Part shown: positions 16,127 through 25,793 of the stretch, one piece after another
Numbering within the stretch: the stretch's first letter is position 1
How the letters are laid out: each line of letters begins with the position of its first letter
NCBI RefSeq assembly: GCF_001421965.1
Contig: NZ_LMLP01000024.1
Span: 124,001-188,000 of the forward strand
From: Sphingomonas sp. Leaf67
GTDB taxonomy: Bacteria; Pseudomonadota; Alphaproteobacteria; Sphingomonadales; Sphingomonadaceae
DNA: 64,000 bases
Reading direction: 5' to 3'
The notes under the pieces: generated by a model
Told to the model about the DNA's origin: nothing
What the model saw: only the letters and a program-made list of their open reading frames with translations
Databases searched by the model: none
Translations under genes and position numbers: made by a program

Positions 16127-17386
16127 ATGGAACGTCGGGGACAACCATTGGCGCGCGACGCGATGGCTTATGTTCTGGCGGGCGGGCGCGGCAGCCGGTT
16201 GTTCGAAATGACCGACACCCGCGCCAAGCCCGCCGTCTATTTTGGCGGCAAGAGCCGGATCATCGATTTCGCACTGTCGAACGCGATCAATTCGGGCATC
16301 CGCCGCATCGGCGTGGCGACGCAGTACAAGGCGCACAGCTTGATCCGCCACTTGCAGCGCGGCTGGAACTTCCTGCGTCCCGAACGCAACGAAAGCTTCG
16401 ACATCCTGCCGGCAAGCCAGCGAATTAGCGAATTTCAATGGTATGAGGGCACCGCCGATGCGGTGTTCCAGAATATCGACATCATCCAGAGCTATAATCC
16501 GGAATATATGGTCATCCTCGCGGGCGATCATATCTACAAGATGGACTATGAGCTCATGCTGCAGCAGCATGTCGACACCGGCGCCGACGTGACGGTGGCG
16601 TGCATGGAAGTGCCGCGGATGGAGGCGGTCGGCTTCGGCGTGATGCATGTCGATGCACAGGACCGGATCATCGATTTCGTCGAAAAGCCAAAGGACCCGC
16701 CGGCGATCCCCGGACAGCCCGATCTCGCGCTCGCCAGCCTTGGCATCTATGTGTTCCGTACCGCCTTGCTGTTCGAGGAACTGCGTCGCGACGCCGATAC
16801 AGCGGATTCCAGCCGGGATTTCGGCAAGGACCTGATCCCGTGGCTGGTGAAGCATGGCCATGCGCAGGCGCATCGCTTCTCCGCATCGTGCGTGCGCAGT
16901 CCCGAGGAGCCGCGCGCCTATTGGCGCGACGTGGGAACGGTCGATGCCTATTGGGAAGCGAATATCGATCTGACCGACGTGGTGCCCGAACTCGACCTGT
17001 ACGATCGCAGCTGGCCGCTATGGACCTATTCGGAAATCACACCCCCGGCGAAATTCGTCCATGATGTCGATGGCCGGCGCGGTTGCGCGGTGTCGAGCCT
17101 GGTATCGGGCGACTGCATCGTGTCGGGGTCGAGCATCCATCGCAGCCTGCTGAGCACCGGGGTACGCGCGCACAGCTTCAGCAACATCGATGAATCGGTG
17201 ATCCTGCCGATGACCCGGATCGGGCGCGGCGCACGATTGACGCGGTGCGTGGTCGATGCCGGCGTGACGATTCCCGACGGGCTGGTGATCGGCGAGGACC
17301 CGGTGATCGACGGTCACCGCTTCCGCCGGACGGAACGGGGGATTTGTCTGATTACCCAGCCGATGATCGACCGGCTGGAGGCGTGA
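16127..17386 (+). CDS. glgC: Glucose-1-phosphate adenylyltransferase
   Basis: A 419-residue ADP-glucose pyrophosphorylase, which makes ADP-glucose from glucose 1-phosphate and ATP for glycogen synthesis. The nucleotide-binding signature is VLAGGRGSRLFEMTD near residue 15 with KPAVYFGGKSRIIDFALSN; the catalytic Asp region is ILAGDHIYKMDY near residue 135; FVEKPKDPP follows. The C-terminal left-handed beta-helix begins near residue 300 (VSGDCIVSGSSI). The ATG at 16127 has GGGAGGGG close upstream. The enzyme is usually allosteric in this family (fructose 6-phosphate or pyruvate), which the sequence alone does not prove here. Confidence 0.95.
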   Translation: MERRGQPLARDAMAYVLAGGRGSRLFEMTDTRAKPAVYFGGKSRIIDFALSNAINSGIRRIGVATQYKAHSLIRHLQRGWNFLRPERNESFDILPASQRISEFQWYEGTADAVFQNIDIIQSYNPEYMVILAGDHIYKMDYELMLQQHVDTGADVTVACMEVPRMEAVGFGVMHVDAQDRIIDFVEKPKDPPAIPGQPDLALASLGIYVFRTALLFEELRRDADTADSSRDFGKDLIPWLVKHGHAQAHRFSASCVRSPEEPRAYWRDVGTVDAYWEANIDLTDVVPELDLYDRSWPLWTYSEITPPAKFVHDVDGRRGCAVSSLVSGDCIVSGSSIHRSLLSTGVRAHSFSNIDESVILPMTRIGRGARLTRCVVDAGVTIPDGLVIGEDPVIDGHRFRRTERGICLITQPMIDRLEA

Positions 17387-17427
17387 TGACCCGTTCGACA
17401 CCTTCGCGCACCACGGGCAGTTCGTAG

Positions 17428-18843
17428 GTGCGCGTTCTATCGGTAGCTTCCGAGGCGTATCCGCTGGTCAAGACCGGCGGCCTTGCCGACGTCGTCGGTG
17501 CCCTGCCCGCAGCCCTCGCTCCACATGGTGTCGAGACGACGACGGTGTTGCCCGGCTATCCGTCGGTGCTGAAGCATCTGGGCAGGGCGAAGCTGGTCCA
17601 TCGTTGGGACGACCTGCTCGGTACGCCAGCGCGGTTGCTGGACGGAAAGATCGACGGCCATCCGCTGCTGGTCCTCGACGCACCGGAGTTGTTCGTCCGC
17701 GACGGTGGCCCCTATGCCGACACAACGGGCCGCGACTGGAACGATAACTGGCAGCGCTTCGCCGCACTCGGTCGGGCGACGGCGGATATCGCGCCGCGGT
17801 TCGACCTGTTGCACGCGCATGACTGGCAGGGGGCGATGGCGCCGGCCTATCTGCGCTACGACGGCGCGACCGTGCCCAGCGTGCTGACGATCCACAATAT
17901 CGCGTTTCAGGGCCGCTACGACGCCGCGGTGTTCGCCGGACTGAACCTGCCGGACGCCGCCTTCGCACTCGACGGCATCGAATATTATGGCGGCGTCGGC
18001 CTGCTCAAGGCCGGACTGGCGTCGGCCGATGCGATCACCACCGTGTCACCCAGCTATGCCGAGGAAATCCGGCGCAGCGAATTCGGCATGGGTCTCGAAG
18101 GATTGATCGAGGCGCGGCGCGACCGGGTGAGCGGCATCGTCAACGGGATCGATCCGGCGGTGTGGTCGCCCGAGCACGACACCGCCCTCCCCGCCCGCTA
18201 TTCCGCACGCAACCTGTCGCGCCGCCGCGCGAACAAACGCGCGGTCGAGACGGCGTTCGACCTCGATCGCGGCGAAGGTCCGATCTTCATCGTCGTCAGC
18301 CGGCTGACCTGGCAAAAGGGTATGGACGTGCTCGCCGACAGCCTCGACGCGCTGGTCGCGATGGGCGGACGTCTGGCCTTGCTCGGATCGGGTGATGCTG
18401 CACTGGAAGGCGCGTTCATGGCGGCACGCAACCGGCACGCCGGACGTGTCGGTGTGCGGATCGGCTATGACGAAGCGCTCTCACATCTGTTGCAGGGGGG
18501 CGGCGATGCGATCCTGATCCCGTCGCGCTTCGAACCATGCGGGCTGACCCAATTATATGGACTGGCCTATGGCTGCGTGCCGGTGGTGGCGCGGACCGGC
18601 GGATTGGCCGATACGGTCATCGACGCGAACGAAGCGGCGGTGGCCGCCGGCGTTGCGACCGGGGTCCAGTTCGCGGCGGTGACGCCGGACGGGCTACTCC
18701 ATGCGTTGCGCCGGACGATGGGGCTATATGCCCGTGGCGATCTGTGGACGGCAATGCAGAAACAAGGGATGCGCGCCGACTTTTCGTGGAAGCGCAGCGG
18801 CGCGCGCTATGCCGAACTCTATCGCGGCCTGACGACCCGGTGA
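17428..18843 (+). CDS. glgA: Glycogen synthase (ADP-glucose, GT5)
   Basis: A 471-residue starch/glycogen synthase extending alpha-1,4-glucan from ADP-glucose. The N-terminal KTGGLADVVGALPAAL motif (ADP-glucose binding) begins near residue 13, HAHDWQGAM and TIHNIAFQG lie in the first Rossmann domain, and SRLTWQKGMD plus PSRFEPCGLTQLYGLAYG in the second. The start is GTG at 17428, 41 bases after glgC, the widest gap in the operon. The stop overlaps the glgX start by 4 bases. GT5 length is normal. Confidence 0.94.
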   Translation: MRVLSVASEAYPLVKTGGLADVVGALPAALAPHGVETTTVLPGYPSVLKHLGRAKLVHRWDDLLGTPARLLDGKIDGHPLLVLDAPELFVRDGGPYADTTGRDWNDNWQRFAALGRATADIAPRFDLLHAHDWQGAMAPAYLRYDGATVPSVLTIHNIAFQGRYDAAVFAGLNLPDAAFALDGIEYYGGVGLLKAGLASADAITTVSPSYAEEIRRSEFGMGLEGLIEARRDRVSGIVNGIDPAVWSPEHDTALPARYSARNLSRRRANKRAVETAFDLDRGEGPIFIVVSRLTWQKGMDVLADSLDALVAMGGRLALLGSGDAALEGAFMAARNRHAGRVGVRIGYDEALSHLLQGGGDAILIPSRFEPCGLTQLYGLAYGCVPVVARTGGLADTVIDANEAAVAAGVATGVQFAAVTPDGLLHALRRTMGLYARGDLWTAMQKQGMRADFSWKRSGARYAELYRGLTTR

Positions 18844-20609
18844 TTGCCGGCGCCAGTGCCATCGGCGGCGGAACCCGCTTTGCCGTCCGTGCGCGCGATG
18901 CGGCGACAGTGTGGTTGTGCCTGTTCGACGGCGACGTCGAGCGCCGGGTGGCAATGATGCGCGACGGCGACTGTTTCGTCGTCGATGTCGACGGTGTCGG
19001 TCCGGGGCAGCGTTACGGCTATCGTGCCGACGGCGACTGGGCACCTGCGGCGGGGCGTTGGTTCGATCCGGCCAAGCTGCTGGTCGATCCCTATGCCGTC
19101 GAACTCGACCGGCGGTTCGTCCATGATCCGGCCCTGTCGCGGTTCGGGGCGGATACGGCGTCGATCGTGCCGCGCGCTATCGTCCCGACATCGTTCGAAC
19201 CGGTCCGGCCGGAACCGCCGCGCATCGATCCAGCCCGGCCGATCTACGAACTGAACGTGCGTGGCTTCACCATGCTGCACCCCGACGTACCGGAGGCACA
19301 GCGCGGGACGATCGCAGCGCTGTCCCATCCGTCGGTCCTCGCCCATCTGCGCAAGATCGGCGTCGGTGCGATCGAACTGATGCCGATCGTGGCGTGGATC
19401 GACGAACGGCATCTGCCACCGCTGGGGCTTCGCAATGCGTGGGGGTACAACCCGGTCGCGTTCATGGCGGTCGACCCGGCCCTTGCCCCCGGCGGCATCG
19501 CCGAACTGCGCGACACGATCGCGGCACTGCATGCTGCCGATATCGGCGTGATCCTCGACGTCGTGTTCAACCATAGCGGCGAGAGCGACGTACAGGGGCC
19601 GATCCTGTCGCTGCGTGGGCTCGACGATCGCAGCTACGCCCATGCGCCGGACGGGCGCCTCATCAACGATACCGGCACCGGCAACACGCTCGACGCCGGG
19701 GACGCGGGGGTTCGCGATCTGATCCTTGCATCGCTGCGGCATTTCGCGGCGTTGGGCGTCGACGGGTTCCGCTTCGATCTCGCCCCGGTCATCGCCCGGT
19801 CGCCGGGGTTCGATCGCGACGCACCGATCTTTGCCGCCATCGCCGCCGACCCGCTGCTCGCCGACCGGGTGATGATCGCCGAGCCATGGGATATCGGTCC
19901 GGGCGGCTATCAGCTGGGGCAGTTTCCACCCGACTGGCTCGAATGGAACGACCGCTATCGTGACGATGTCCGCCGGTTCTGGCGCGGGGACGGCAGCGTC
20001 GGGACCTTGGCGACGCGGTTGATGGGGTCGGCCGATATCTTCGGATCGCCGACCTGCAGCGTCAACTTCCTTGCCGCGCATGACGGCTTCACCCTTGCCG
20101 ACCTGGTGTCGCATGTCGATCGGCACAATCATGCAAATGGTGAGGATAATCGCGACGGGCATGGCGACAATCTGTCGTGGAATCACGGGGTGGAAGGACG
20201 GTCCGACGATCCGCGCGTGATCGCCGCCCGCACCGCCGATCTTCGTACGTTGCTGGCCACCCTGTTCGCGACGCGCGGCCATATCCAGTTGACCGCGGGC
20301 GACGAATTCGGCCGCAGCCAGCGGGGCAACAACAACGCCTATGCACAGGACAACGCGATCACCTGGGTCGACTGGGCGGCGCGCGACGTGGCGCTGGAGG
20401 ATCATGTCGCCGCACTGGCGCGCTGGCGGCGCGAACGACCGGCGGTATTCGACCGGCACGTACCCGATCAGGCAATGTGGCTGACCCTCGACGGACAGTC
20501 GATGACCCCGGCAAATTGGGAAGCACCCGACTGCCCCGGCTTCGAACTCCGGCTGCCCGGCTCGTCGATCCGGGTCGATCGCGCCGGACGAACCGTCACC
20601 CTGCGATAG
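18840..20609 (+). CDS. glgX: Glycogen debranching enzyme GlgX (GH13_11)
   Basis: A 589-residue isoamylase-type debranching enzyme that hydrolyses alpha-1,6 branches of limit dextrin. The N-terminal CBM48-like domain (FAVRARDAATVWLCLFDG) is followed by the barrel with catalytic GFRFDLAPVIAR, MIAEPWDIGPGG and FLAAHDGFTLADL. It is somewhat shorter than the E. coli enzyme (657), with the C-terminal beta domain reduced. The GTG at 18840 overlaps the glgA stop (GTGA). Its 3' end overlaps the convergent transporter gene by 14 bases, leaving no room for a separate terminator. Confidence 0.9.
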   Translation: MIAGASAIGGGTRFAVRARDAATVWLCLFDGDVERRVAMMRDGDCFVVDVDGVGPGQRYGYRADGDWAPAAGRWFDPAKLLVDPYAVELDRRFVHDPALSRFGADTASIVPRAIVPTSFEPVRPEPPRIDPARPIYELNVRGFTMLHPDVPEAQRGTIAALSHPSVLAHLRKIGVGAIELMPIVAWIDERHLPPLGLRNAWGYNPVAFMAVDPALAPGGIAELRDTIAALHAADIGVILDVVFNHSGESDVQGPILSLRGLDDRSYAHAPDGRLINDTGTGNTLDAGDAGVRDLILASLRHFAALGVDGFRFDLAPVIARSPGFDRDAPIFAAIAADPLLADRVMIAEPWDIGPGGYQLGQFPPDWLEWNDRYRDDVRRFWRGDGSVGTLATRLMGSADIFGSPTCSVNFLAAHDGFTLADLVSHVDRHNHANGEDNRDGHGDNLSWNHGVEGRSDDPRVIAARTADLRTLLATLFATRGHIQLTAGDEFGRSQRGNNNAYAQDNAITWVDWAARDVALEDHVAALARWRRERPAVFDRHVPDQAMWLTLDGQSMTPANWEAPDCPGFELRLPGSSIRVDRAGRTVTLR

Positions 20610-22101
20610 GGTCGCGCACCCGAAGCATCGCCACCGCCGCCAGCGCCATTACCGTTGCCGCGACCAGCATGGTGTAGACCGGATTGGTCGGGAACCACGT
20701 CTTGATGACCCCGCCCATCACGGTCGCGACGATCAGCTGCGGCAGGACGATGAAGAAGTTGAAGATGCCCATATACACGCCCAGCTTGCGCTGCGGCAGG
20801 GCATTGGCGAGCAACACATAGGGCATGGTCAGCACCGATGCCCACGCGATGCCGATCCCGATCATCGGCACGACCATTCCGATACGGTCATGCGTCAGGA
20901 AGATGCCGATATAGGCGACCGCGCCGATGGCGAGGCACAGCAGATGCGTCCGCGCCGCGCCGATCCGGCGTGCCAGCACCGGCAAGGCGAACGCCGCCAC
21001 CGCCGCGACGCCCGAATAGATGGCAAAGAGGACGCCGACCCAGCTACCCGCCTGATTATACCCGTCCGAGGTCGGGTCGATCGTGCCCCATACCTGCTGG
21101 GCGATCACCGGGGTCGTATAGACCCACATGATGATGAGCGCGCCCCAGGTGAAGAACTGGACCAGCGCCAGCCGCCGCATCGTGTCGGGCATGGTCGCCA
21201 GATCGCCGATGATGTGGCTCAACACATTGTCGCCGCGGCCGGCGCGGACCAGCGCGCCGGAAACCAGCTGCGCCACGCCGTACAGCGCGATGCCGGCGGC
21301 GACGAAATAGGCTTCGCGACCGCTTGCCAACGCTCCACTGCGCTCGGCCCATGCGATCAGCAGCGCGACGACGATGCCGCCGACGATCCACAACGGTCCG
21401 CGCTGGGGGATGACGGGCGGGGCATGGTCGACGGGTTCCTGCGCTTCTTCCCCGAACGCCGCCAGTTCCGCCGGGCTGTATTCGCGAACGGTCAGGACGG
21501 TCCACAGCACCGCGATCAGTAGCATCACCCCGCCGAAATAGAAGCCGTAACGGACGGCATCGGGCACCTCGCCCGCCGGGGCGGTGTTGCTGACGCCGAA
21601 GACGTTTTCGAAGGCATAGGGCGCGATGCTGGCGACGACCGCGCCTGCACCGATGAACCATGTCTGGAATGCATAGCCCGCCGGGCGCTGGCGAGGGGAC
21701 AGCATGTCCCCGACGAACGCGCGGAACGGCTCCATCGACACGTTCAGCGATGCGTCGAGGATCCACAGCGTCATCGCCGCCGCAAGAATGCTCGGTGCGT
21801 TCGGCATGAAGAACAGCGCACAGGTACACAGGATCGCACCGATCAGGAAATAGGGTCGCCTGCGCCCCAGTCGTCCCCACGTCCGGTCGGAATAATGGCC
21901 GATCAACGGCTGGACCAGCAGCCCGGTCAGCGGAGCCGCGATCCACATCAGGCCCAACTGGTCGATGGGGGTGCCGAGCGACTGGAAAATGCGACTGGCA
22001 TTCGCGTTTTGCAGCGCGAAGCCGATCTGGATGCCGAAGAAACCGAACGAGATGTTCCAGAGCTGGGCGAAGCCGAGCGTCGGACGGTTGGTAGTCGTCA
22101 T
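20596..22101 (-). CDS. MFS sugar/proton symporter (maltose/maltodextrin-type, SLC45/GPH-like)
   Basis: A 501-residue integral membrane transporter with about 12 hydrophobic segments. The loop HYSDRTWGRLGRRRPYFLIG is the hallmark of the sucrose/maltose symporter branch, and the opening GFAQLWNISFGFFGIQIGFA is typical of proteobacterial members next to maltodextrin genes. It would carry maltose or glucose released by periplasmic enzymes into the cytoplasm. It is last in the leftward operon, 27 bases after the GH97 gene, with its Shine-Dalgarno sequence inside a hairpin (22105-22125). Exact substrate is inferred from the neighbours. Confidence 0.85.
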   Translation of the reverse strand: MTTTNRPTLGFAQLWNISFGFFGIQIGFALQNANASRIFQSLGTPIDQLGLMWIAAPLTGLLVQPLIGHYSDRTWGRLGRRRPYFLIGAILCTCALFFMPNAPSILAAAMTLWILDASLNVSMEPFRAFVGDMLSPRQRPAGYAFQTWFIGAGAVVASIAPYAFENVFGVSNTAPAGEVPDAVRYGFYFGGVMLLIAVLWTVLTVREYSPAELAAFGEEAQEPVDHAPPVIPQRGPLWIVGGIVVALLIAWAERSGALASGREAYFVAAGIALYGVAQLVSGALVRAGRGDNVLSHIIGDLATMPDTMRRLALVQFFTWGALIIMWVYTTPVIAQQVWGTIDPTSDGYNQAGSWVGVLFAIYSGVAAVAAFALPVLARRIGAARTHLLCLAIGAVAYIGIFLTHDRIGMVVPMIGIGIAWASVLTMPYVLLANALPQRKLGVYMGIFNFFIVLPQLIVATVMGGVIKTWFPTNPVYTMLVAATVMALAAVAMLRVRDPIAG

Positions 22102-22104
22102 AAA

Positions 22105-22125
22105 TCCTCCCCGTTCCGGGGAGGA
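22105..22125 (-). promoter_or_regulatory. Hairpin enclosing the transporter's ribosome binding site
   Basis: On the minus strand an 8-base arm TCCTCCCC pairs with GGGGAGGA around a 5-base loop (GGAAC). The second arm is the Shine-Dalgarno sequence, three bases before the transporter ATG. The upstream GH97 stop codon is only four bases before the hairpin, so terminating ribosomes could open it. This predicts translational coupling; a weak terminator is a less likely reading because only three T residues follow. Confidence 0.5.
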
Positions 22126-22128
22126 ACT

Positions 22129-24171
22129 TTATTTGCGCTTCGCTGCCACGAACCGGATCGCTTCGCCACCGCCGGGTGCCAGCGCGATCGTCATCGTATC
22201 GCCCTTCTTCACCGGCCGCTGTTCGATGGCGATCGAATGGCGGGCATCGGTCCGGTAATCGGCGCCCGGTCCGTCGCGATAGATTTCCGCCGTATAGGTC
22301 TTGCCCGCATCGAGGAAATCGAGCGTCACCGTCGAGTTGCGTGCTTCCTCGTCGCCGATTGCGCCCAGATACCAGTCGTTGCTGCCCGCCGCCTTGCGTA
22401 CGATCGTCGCATAATCGCCGACCTCGCCGTTCAGCACGCGGGTGTCGGACCAGTCGGTCGGCACGTCGCGGATGAACTTGAAGGCGGCGGGATAACGCGC
22501 ATAATTTTCAGGCGTATCGGCCGCCATGACGACCGGTGAATACAACACGACATATAATGCCAGTTGCTTGGCGATGGTCGATTTGATCGCACTGCCATTG
22601 CTGCCGGTCAGGCTCAGCACGCCCGGCGTGAAGTCCATCGGGCCGCCCAGAAATTGGGTGAAGACCATGTTGGCTTCATGCTCGGGTGGGTTCTTGCCGC
22701 CTTCCCACGCGTTATACTCCATACCGCGTCCACCTTCGCGGCTCAGCCAGTTGGGATAGGTGCGCCGCAAGCCGGTGTCCTTGACCGGTTCATGGCTGTC
22801 GATCGATACCCTGTAGCGGGCGGCAGCGTTCAGGACGCGCTGGTGATGGTTCACCATCCATTGGCCTTCATGCCACTCGCGATGCTTCGATCCATCGGCA
22901 TCGATGCGCTCGATCTGGCCGGCATCGGTGACATAGCCGGTCTTGACCACGCGTTCGCCGTGGTCGGCCGCCCATTTGAACGCGGTGTCGAGTTGCGCGT
23001 CATAATGGCTGACCGAACCGCCGGTCTCATGATGGCCGATCAGGCGTACGCCTTTCGACTTTGCATAGGCCGCCAGCGCTGCCGCATCGAAATCCTCCGT
23101 CGGGCCGCTGAAGTTCATGTCGTTGCCATTGCCGAGCCAGTCGCCGTCCCAGCCGACATTCCATCCCTCGACCAGCACTCCCTGAATGCCGTTGGCAGCA
23201 GCGAAGTCGATGTAGCGCCGGACATTCGCGGTGGTGGCGCCGTGCTTGGGCCCCCGCGCCCAGGTCCAGTCGCCCTTGATCATGTTCCACCACACGCCGA
23301 CGAACTTGCCCGGCTGAATCCAGCCCGACGTGTCGCCCAGCTTGTTGGGTTCGTTGAGGTTCAGTCCGATCCGGCTGGCCGCGTACAGCCCGGCGGCATC
23401 GTCGGCGATGGCAATCGTCCGCCACGGTGTCGAAAACCCGGCAGCGCGTGTCACCTTGGGACCGTTCGACCCCGGCGTCAGCACCGCGCGAAACGTCGTT
23501 CCCTCGGCCCGGGCGAGGTTCATCGCCGAATAATCGGTCAGCGCCGCTTCGTGGATCGAGACGTGACGCCCGCTGGCAAGCTTCACTGTCATCACCGTCT
23601 GGGCGGTGCCGACCGCGTCGAGCGGGGTCTTGTTGTAAAGATACTCCTCACGATTCCATTCGAACGCCGGCTTCCACCATGCGGTGCCGGGTTCGGCAAA
23701 GGCGAACTGGGTCAGTTCGTCGGCGATGTTGACCGTCGTCAGGTTCACTTGTTTCGGCAGGGTATAGCGAAAGCCGACGCCATCATCGAACAGGCGGAAG
23801 GTGACCGCCATCTCGCGCTTCAGGTTCTTCGCCTCGCGGAAGGTGACGGTCAGTTCGGTGTGGTTGTCGCGGATCGTCTTCCACTCGCCGAACGGCTGTG
23901 TCCAACTGCTGTCCGACCGGTCGCGCTTCGTCCCCGCCAGCGTCAGCCCGCGCTCGATCTTCGGTGCGTCAGTGAACAGGAAGCCGAGCTTGCTGTCGTT
24001 CAGCACCGCCTTGCCATCCTTCGCGACCGAATAGCTGGGACGACCTTCGTTATCGAGACTGATGGCAATCGTCAGCTTGCCGTCGGGCGACGCAGCGCGT
24101 GCGACGACCTCGGCAAAGGCGGGCGAGGCCATGGCGGTCACGCCGGCCAATGCCAGCGCCAGTTTGAACAT
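22129..24171 (-). CDS. Periplasmic GH97 alpha-glucosidase (SusB-like)
   Basis: A 680-residue glycoside hydrolase family 97 enzyme with a signal peptide (MFKLALALAGVTAMASPAFAE). The N-terminal beta-sandwich (SPDGKLTIAISLD) precedes the barrel with FVGVWWNMIKGDWTW, WNVGWDGDW and SIDSHEPVKDTGLRRTYP, then GGRGMEYNAWEGG, the regions carrying catalytic glutamates in characterised members. The C-terminal domain ends LAPGGGEAIRFVAAKRK. It would hydrolyse maltodextrins in the periplasm to glucose. The ATG at 24171 is chosen over a TTG two codons earlier. It lies between the GH13 alpha-glucosidase and the transporter in one operon. Confidence 0.88.
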   Translation of the reverse strand: MFKLALALAGVTAMASPAFAEVVARAASPDGKLTIAISLDNEGRPSYSVAKDGKAVLNDSKLGFLFTDAPKIERGLTLAGTKRDRSDSSWTQPFGEWKTIRDNHTELTVTFREAKNLKREMAVTFRLFDDGVGFRYTLPKQVNLTTVNIADELTQFAFAEPGTAWWKPAFEWNREEYLYNKTPLDAVGTAQTVMTVKLASGRHVSIHEAALTDYSAMNLARAEGTTFRAVLTPGSNGPKVTRAAGFSTPWRTIAIADDAAGLYAASRIGLNLNEPNKLGDTSGWIQPGKFVGVWWNMIKGDWTWARGPKHGATTANVRRYIDFAAANGIQGVLVEGWNVGWDGDWLGNGNDMNFSGPTEDFDAAALAAYAKSKGVRLIGHHETGGSVSHYDAQLDTAFKWAADHGERVVKTGYVTDAGQIERIDADGSKHREWHEGQWMVNHHQRVLNAAARYRVSIDSHEPVKDTGLRRTYPNWLSREGGRGMEYNAWEGGKNPPEHEANMVFTQFLGGPMDFTPGVLSLTGSNGSAIKSTIAKQLALYVVLYSPVVMAADTPENYARYPAAFKFIRDVPTDWSDTRVLNGEVGDYATIVRKAAGSNDWYLGAIGDEEARNSTVTLDFLDAGKTYTAEIYRDGPGADYRTDARHSIAIEQRPVKKGDTMTIALAPGGGEAIRFVAAKRK

Positions 24172-24188
24172 CCTCAACCCATTATTCC

Positions 24189-25793
24189 TTATGCTTGATC
24201 GCGGATCGCGACCTGCGCCGCGAACGGCCCGAACCGGTCCCCGTCAACGTCGCCAATGGTTTCGATGGCGCGCCAGCCGGCGCCCGCCGCAAATGCCGAC
24301 GCGGCAGTCGATAGATTGAACACACACAACAACTCCTGCCCATCGAGCTCGCGTTCAAAGGCGAGGATAGCGTCCGATGCCTCGACGATGGTCATGCTGC
24401 CCGACCGCAGCGCTGGATGTGCGTTGCGCAGGCGCAGGGCGCGGCGCGTGAAGTTTAGCAACGAACGGGCGTCGTCCTCCTGCCGGTCGACCGCCAGCGG
24501 GCGATGGGTAGCACCGGCCGGCAGCCACGGCTTGCCCTTGCCGAAACCGAGATTGTCGGCATCGGCCGCCCATGGCATCGGGGTGCGCGCCCCGTCGCGC
24601 GACAGGGTCAGCGGCCAGTTGGCGATCGCCTCCGGGTCCTGCAAATCCTCGAACGCGATCTCGACCTGCGGCAGGCCCAGTTCCTCGCCATTGTACAGGA
24701 AGATATTGCCGCGCAGGCAGGCGAGCAGCATCATCTTGATCCGGCCGAAGGCATCGGCATCGGCCCCCTCGGGCAACCAGCGGGATACGGCGCGCGGCGC
24801 GTCATGGTTCTCGAACGCCCAGCTCGGCCATGGCGAACCGTCGTCCCATGGCTCGATCGCGTCGCGCAGGATGCGGGGCGACAGTTCGGGGGCGTAGAGA
24901 AAATCGAAACCATAGGCCGTGTTGAGCCGCGTATCGCCCGCGCAGAACAGCTTCATTTCACGCGTCGCGTCGTCGCCACCAATCTCCGCCACCGTAAAAC
25001 GGTCGCCGTCATAGCTATCGAACAGCGCGCGCACCCGTTCAAGGAAGGCCGGAATGTCCGGATGCCCCTGATTATACAGCTTGCGCTGGAAATCGAACGG
25101 GCGGGTCCGGGTCTTGCCGTTGCTCGGCATGGGCGGATTGTCCCGCAGTTCGGGATCGTGCATCGCGAAGTTGATCGCGTCGAGCCGGAATCCGTCGACG
25201 CCGCGGTCGAGCCAGAAGCGCGCCGTGTCCAGCAACGCCTCCTGCAATTCCGCATTGTGACCATGAAGTTGCGGCTGCTCCTTCAGGAAGTTGTGCAGAT
25301 AATACTGGCCGCGCCGCGCGTCCCACGTCCATGCCGGACCGCCGAATACCGACTGCCAGTTGCTGGGCGGCGAACCGTCGGGCTTGGCATCGGCCCACAC
25401 GTACCAGTCGGCCTTGGGGTTCGTGCGGCTCGACCGGCTCTCGACAAACCACGGATGCTCATCGCTGGTGTGTGACCATACCTGGTCGATTATGATTTTG
25501 AGGTTCAACGCATGGGCGCGCGCGATCAAGACGTCGAAATCGGCGAGCGTGCCGAAAATCGGATCGACATCGCAATAATTTGCAACGTCATAGCCAAAGT
25601 CTTTCATCGGCGATGTGAAGAACGGCGACAGCCAGATCGCGTCGACACCCAGCGACGCGACATGGTCAAGATGCGCGGTAATGCCCGGCAAATCGCCGAT
25701 ACCGTCGCCATTGCTGTCCGAAAAACTGCGCGGATAGATCTGGTAGATGGTCGCGCCGTGCCACCAGCGACGGGCGTTCGCAGTCTCGGTCAT
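24189..25793 (-). CDS. Alpha-glucosidase / oligo-1,6-glucosidase (GH13)
   Basis: A 534-residue GH13 enzyme without signal peptide, so probably cytoplasmic. It begins RRWWHGATIYQIYPRSFSDS, a standard alpha-glucosidase start, and contains GVDGFRLDAINF (nucleophile Asp near residue 204), RFTVAEIGGDD (Glu) and FENHDAPRAV (Asp). It would release glucose from maltose, isomaltose or short dextrins. The ATG at 25793 overlaps the final base of the upstream amylase stop codon. Further upstream in-frame sequence belongs to the amylase 3' end in another frame and is not used. Confidence 0.88.
   Translation of the reverse strand: MTETANARRWWHGATIYQIYPRSFSDSNGDGIGDLPGITAHLDHVASLGVDAIWLSPFFTSPMKDFGYDVANYCDVDPIFGTLADFDVLIARAHALNLKIIIDQVWSHTSDEHPWFVESRSSRTNPKADWYVWADAKPDGSPPSNWQSVFGGPAWTWDARRGQYYLHNFLKEQPQLHGHNAELQEALLDTARFWLDRGVDGFRLDAINFAMHDPELRDNPPMPSNGKTRTRPFDFQRKLYNQGHPDIPAFLERVRALFDSYDGDRFTVAEIGGDDATREMKLFCAGDTRLNTAYGFDFLYAPELSPRILRDAIEPWDDGSPWPSWAFENHDAPRAVSRWLPEGADADAFGRIKMMLLACLRGNIFLYNGEELGLPQVEIAFEDLQDPEAIANWPLTLSRDGARTPMPWAADADNLGFGKGKPWLPAGATHRPLAVDRQEDDARSLLNFTRRALRLRNAHPALRSGSMTIVEASDAILAFERELDGQELLCVFNLSTAASAFAAGAGWRAIETIGDVDGDRFGPFAAQVAIRDQA

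Noticed and set aside
22564..24198. A 544-codon frame antisense to the GH97 gene, and similar long frames at 18819-20459 and 26114-27727
   Set aside because: All are antisense to well-supported enzymes and lack recognisable domains or credible starts.
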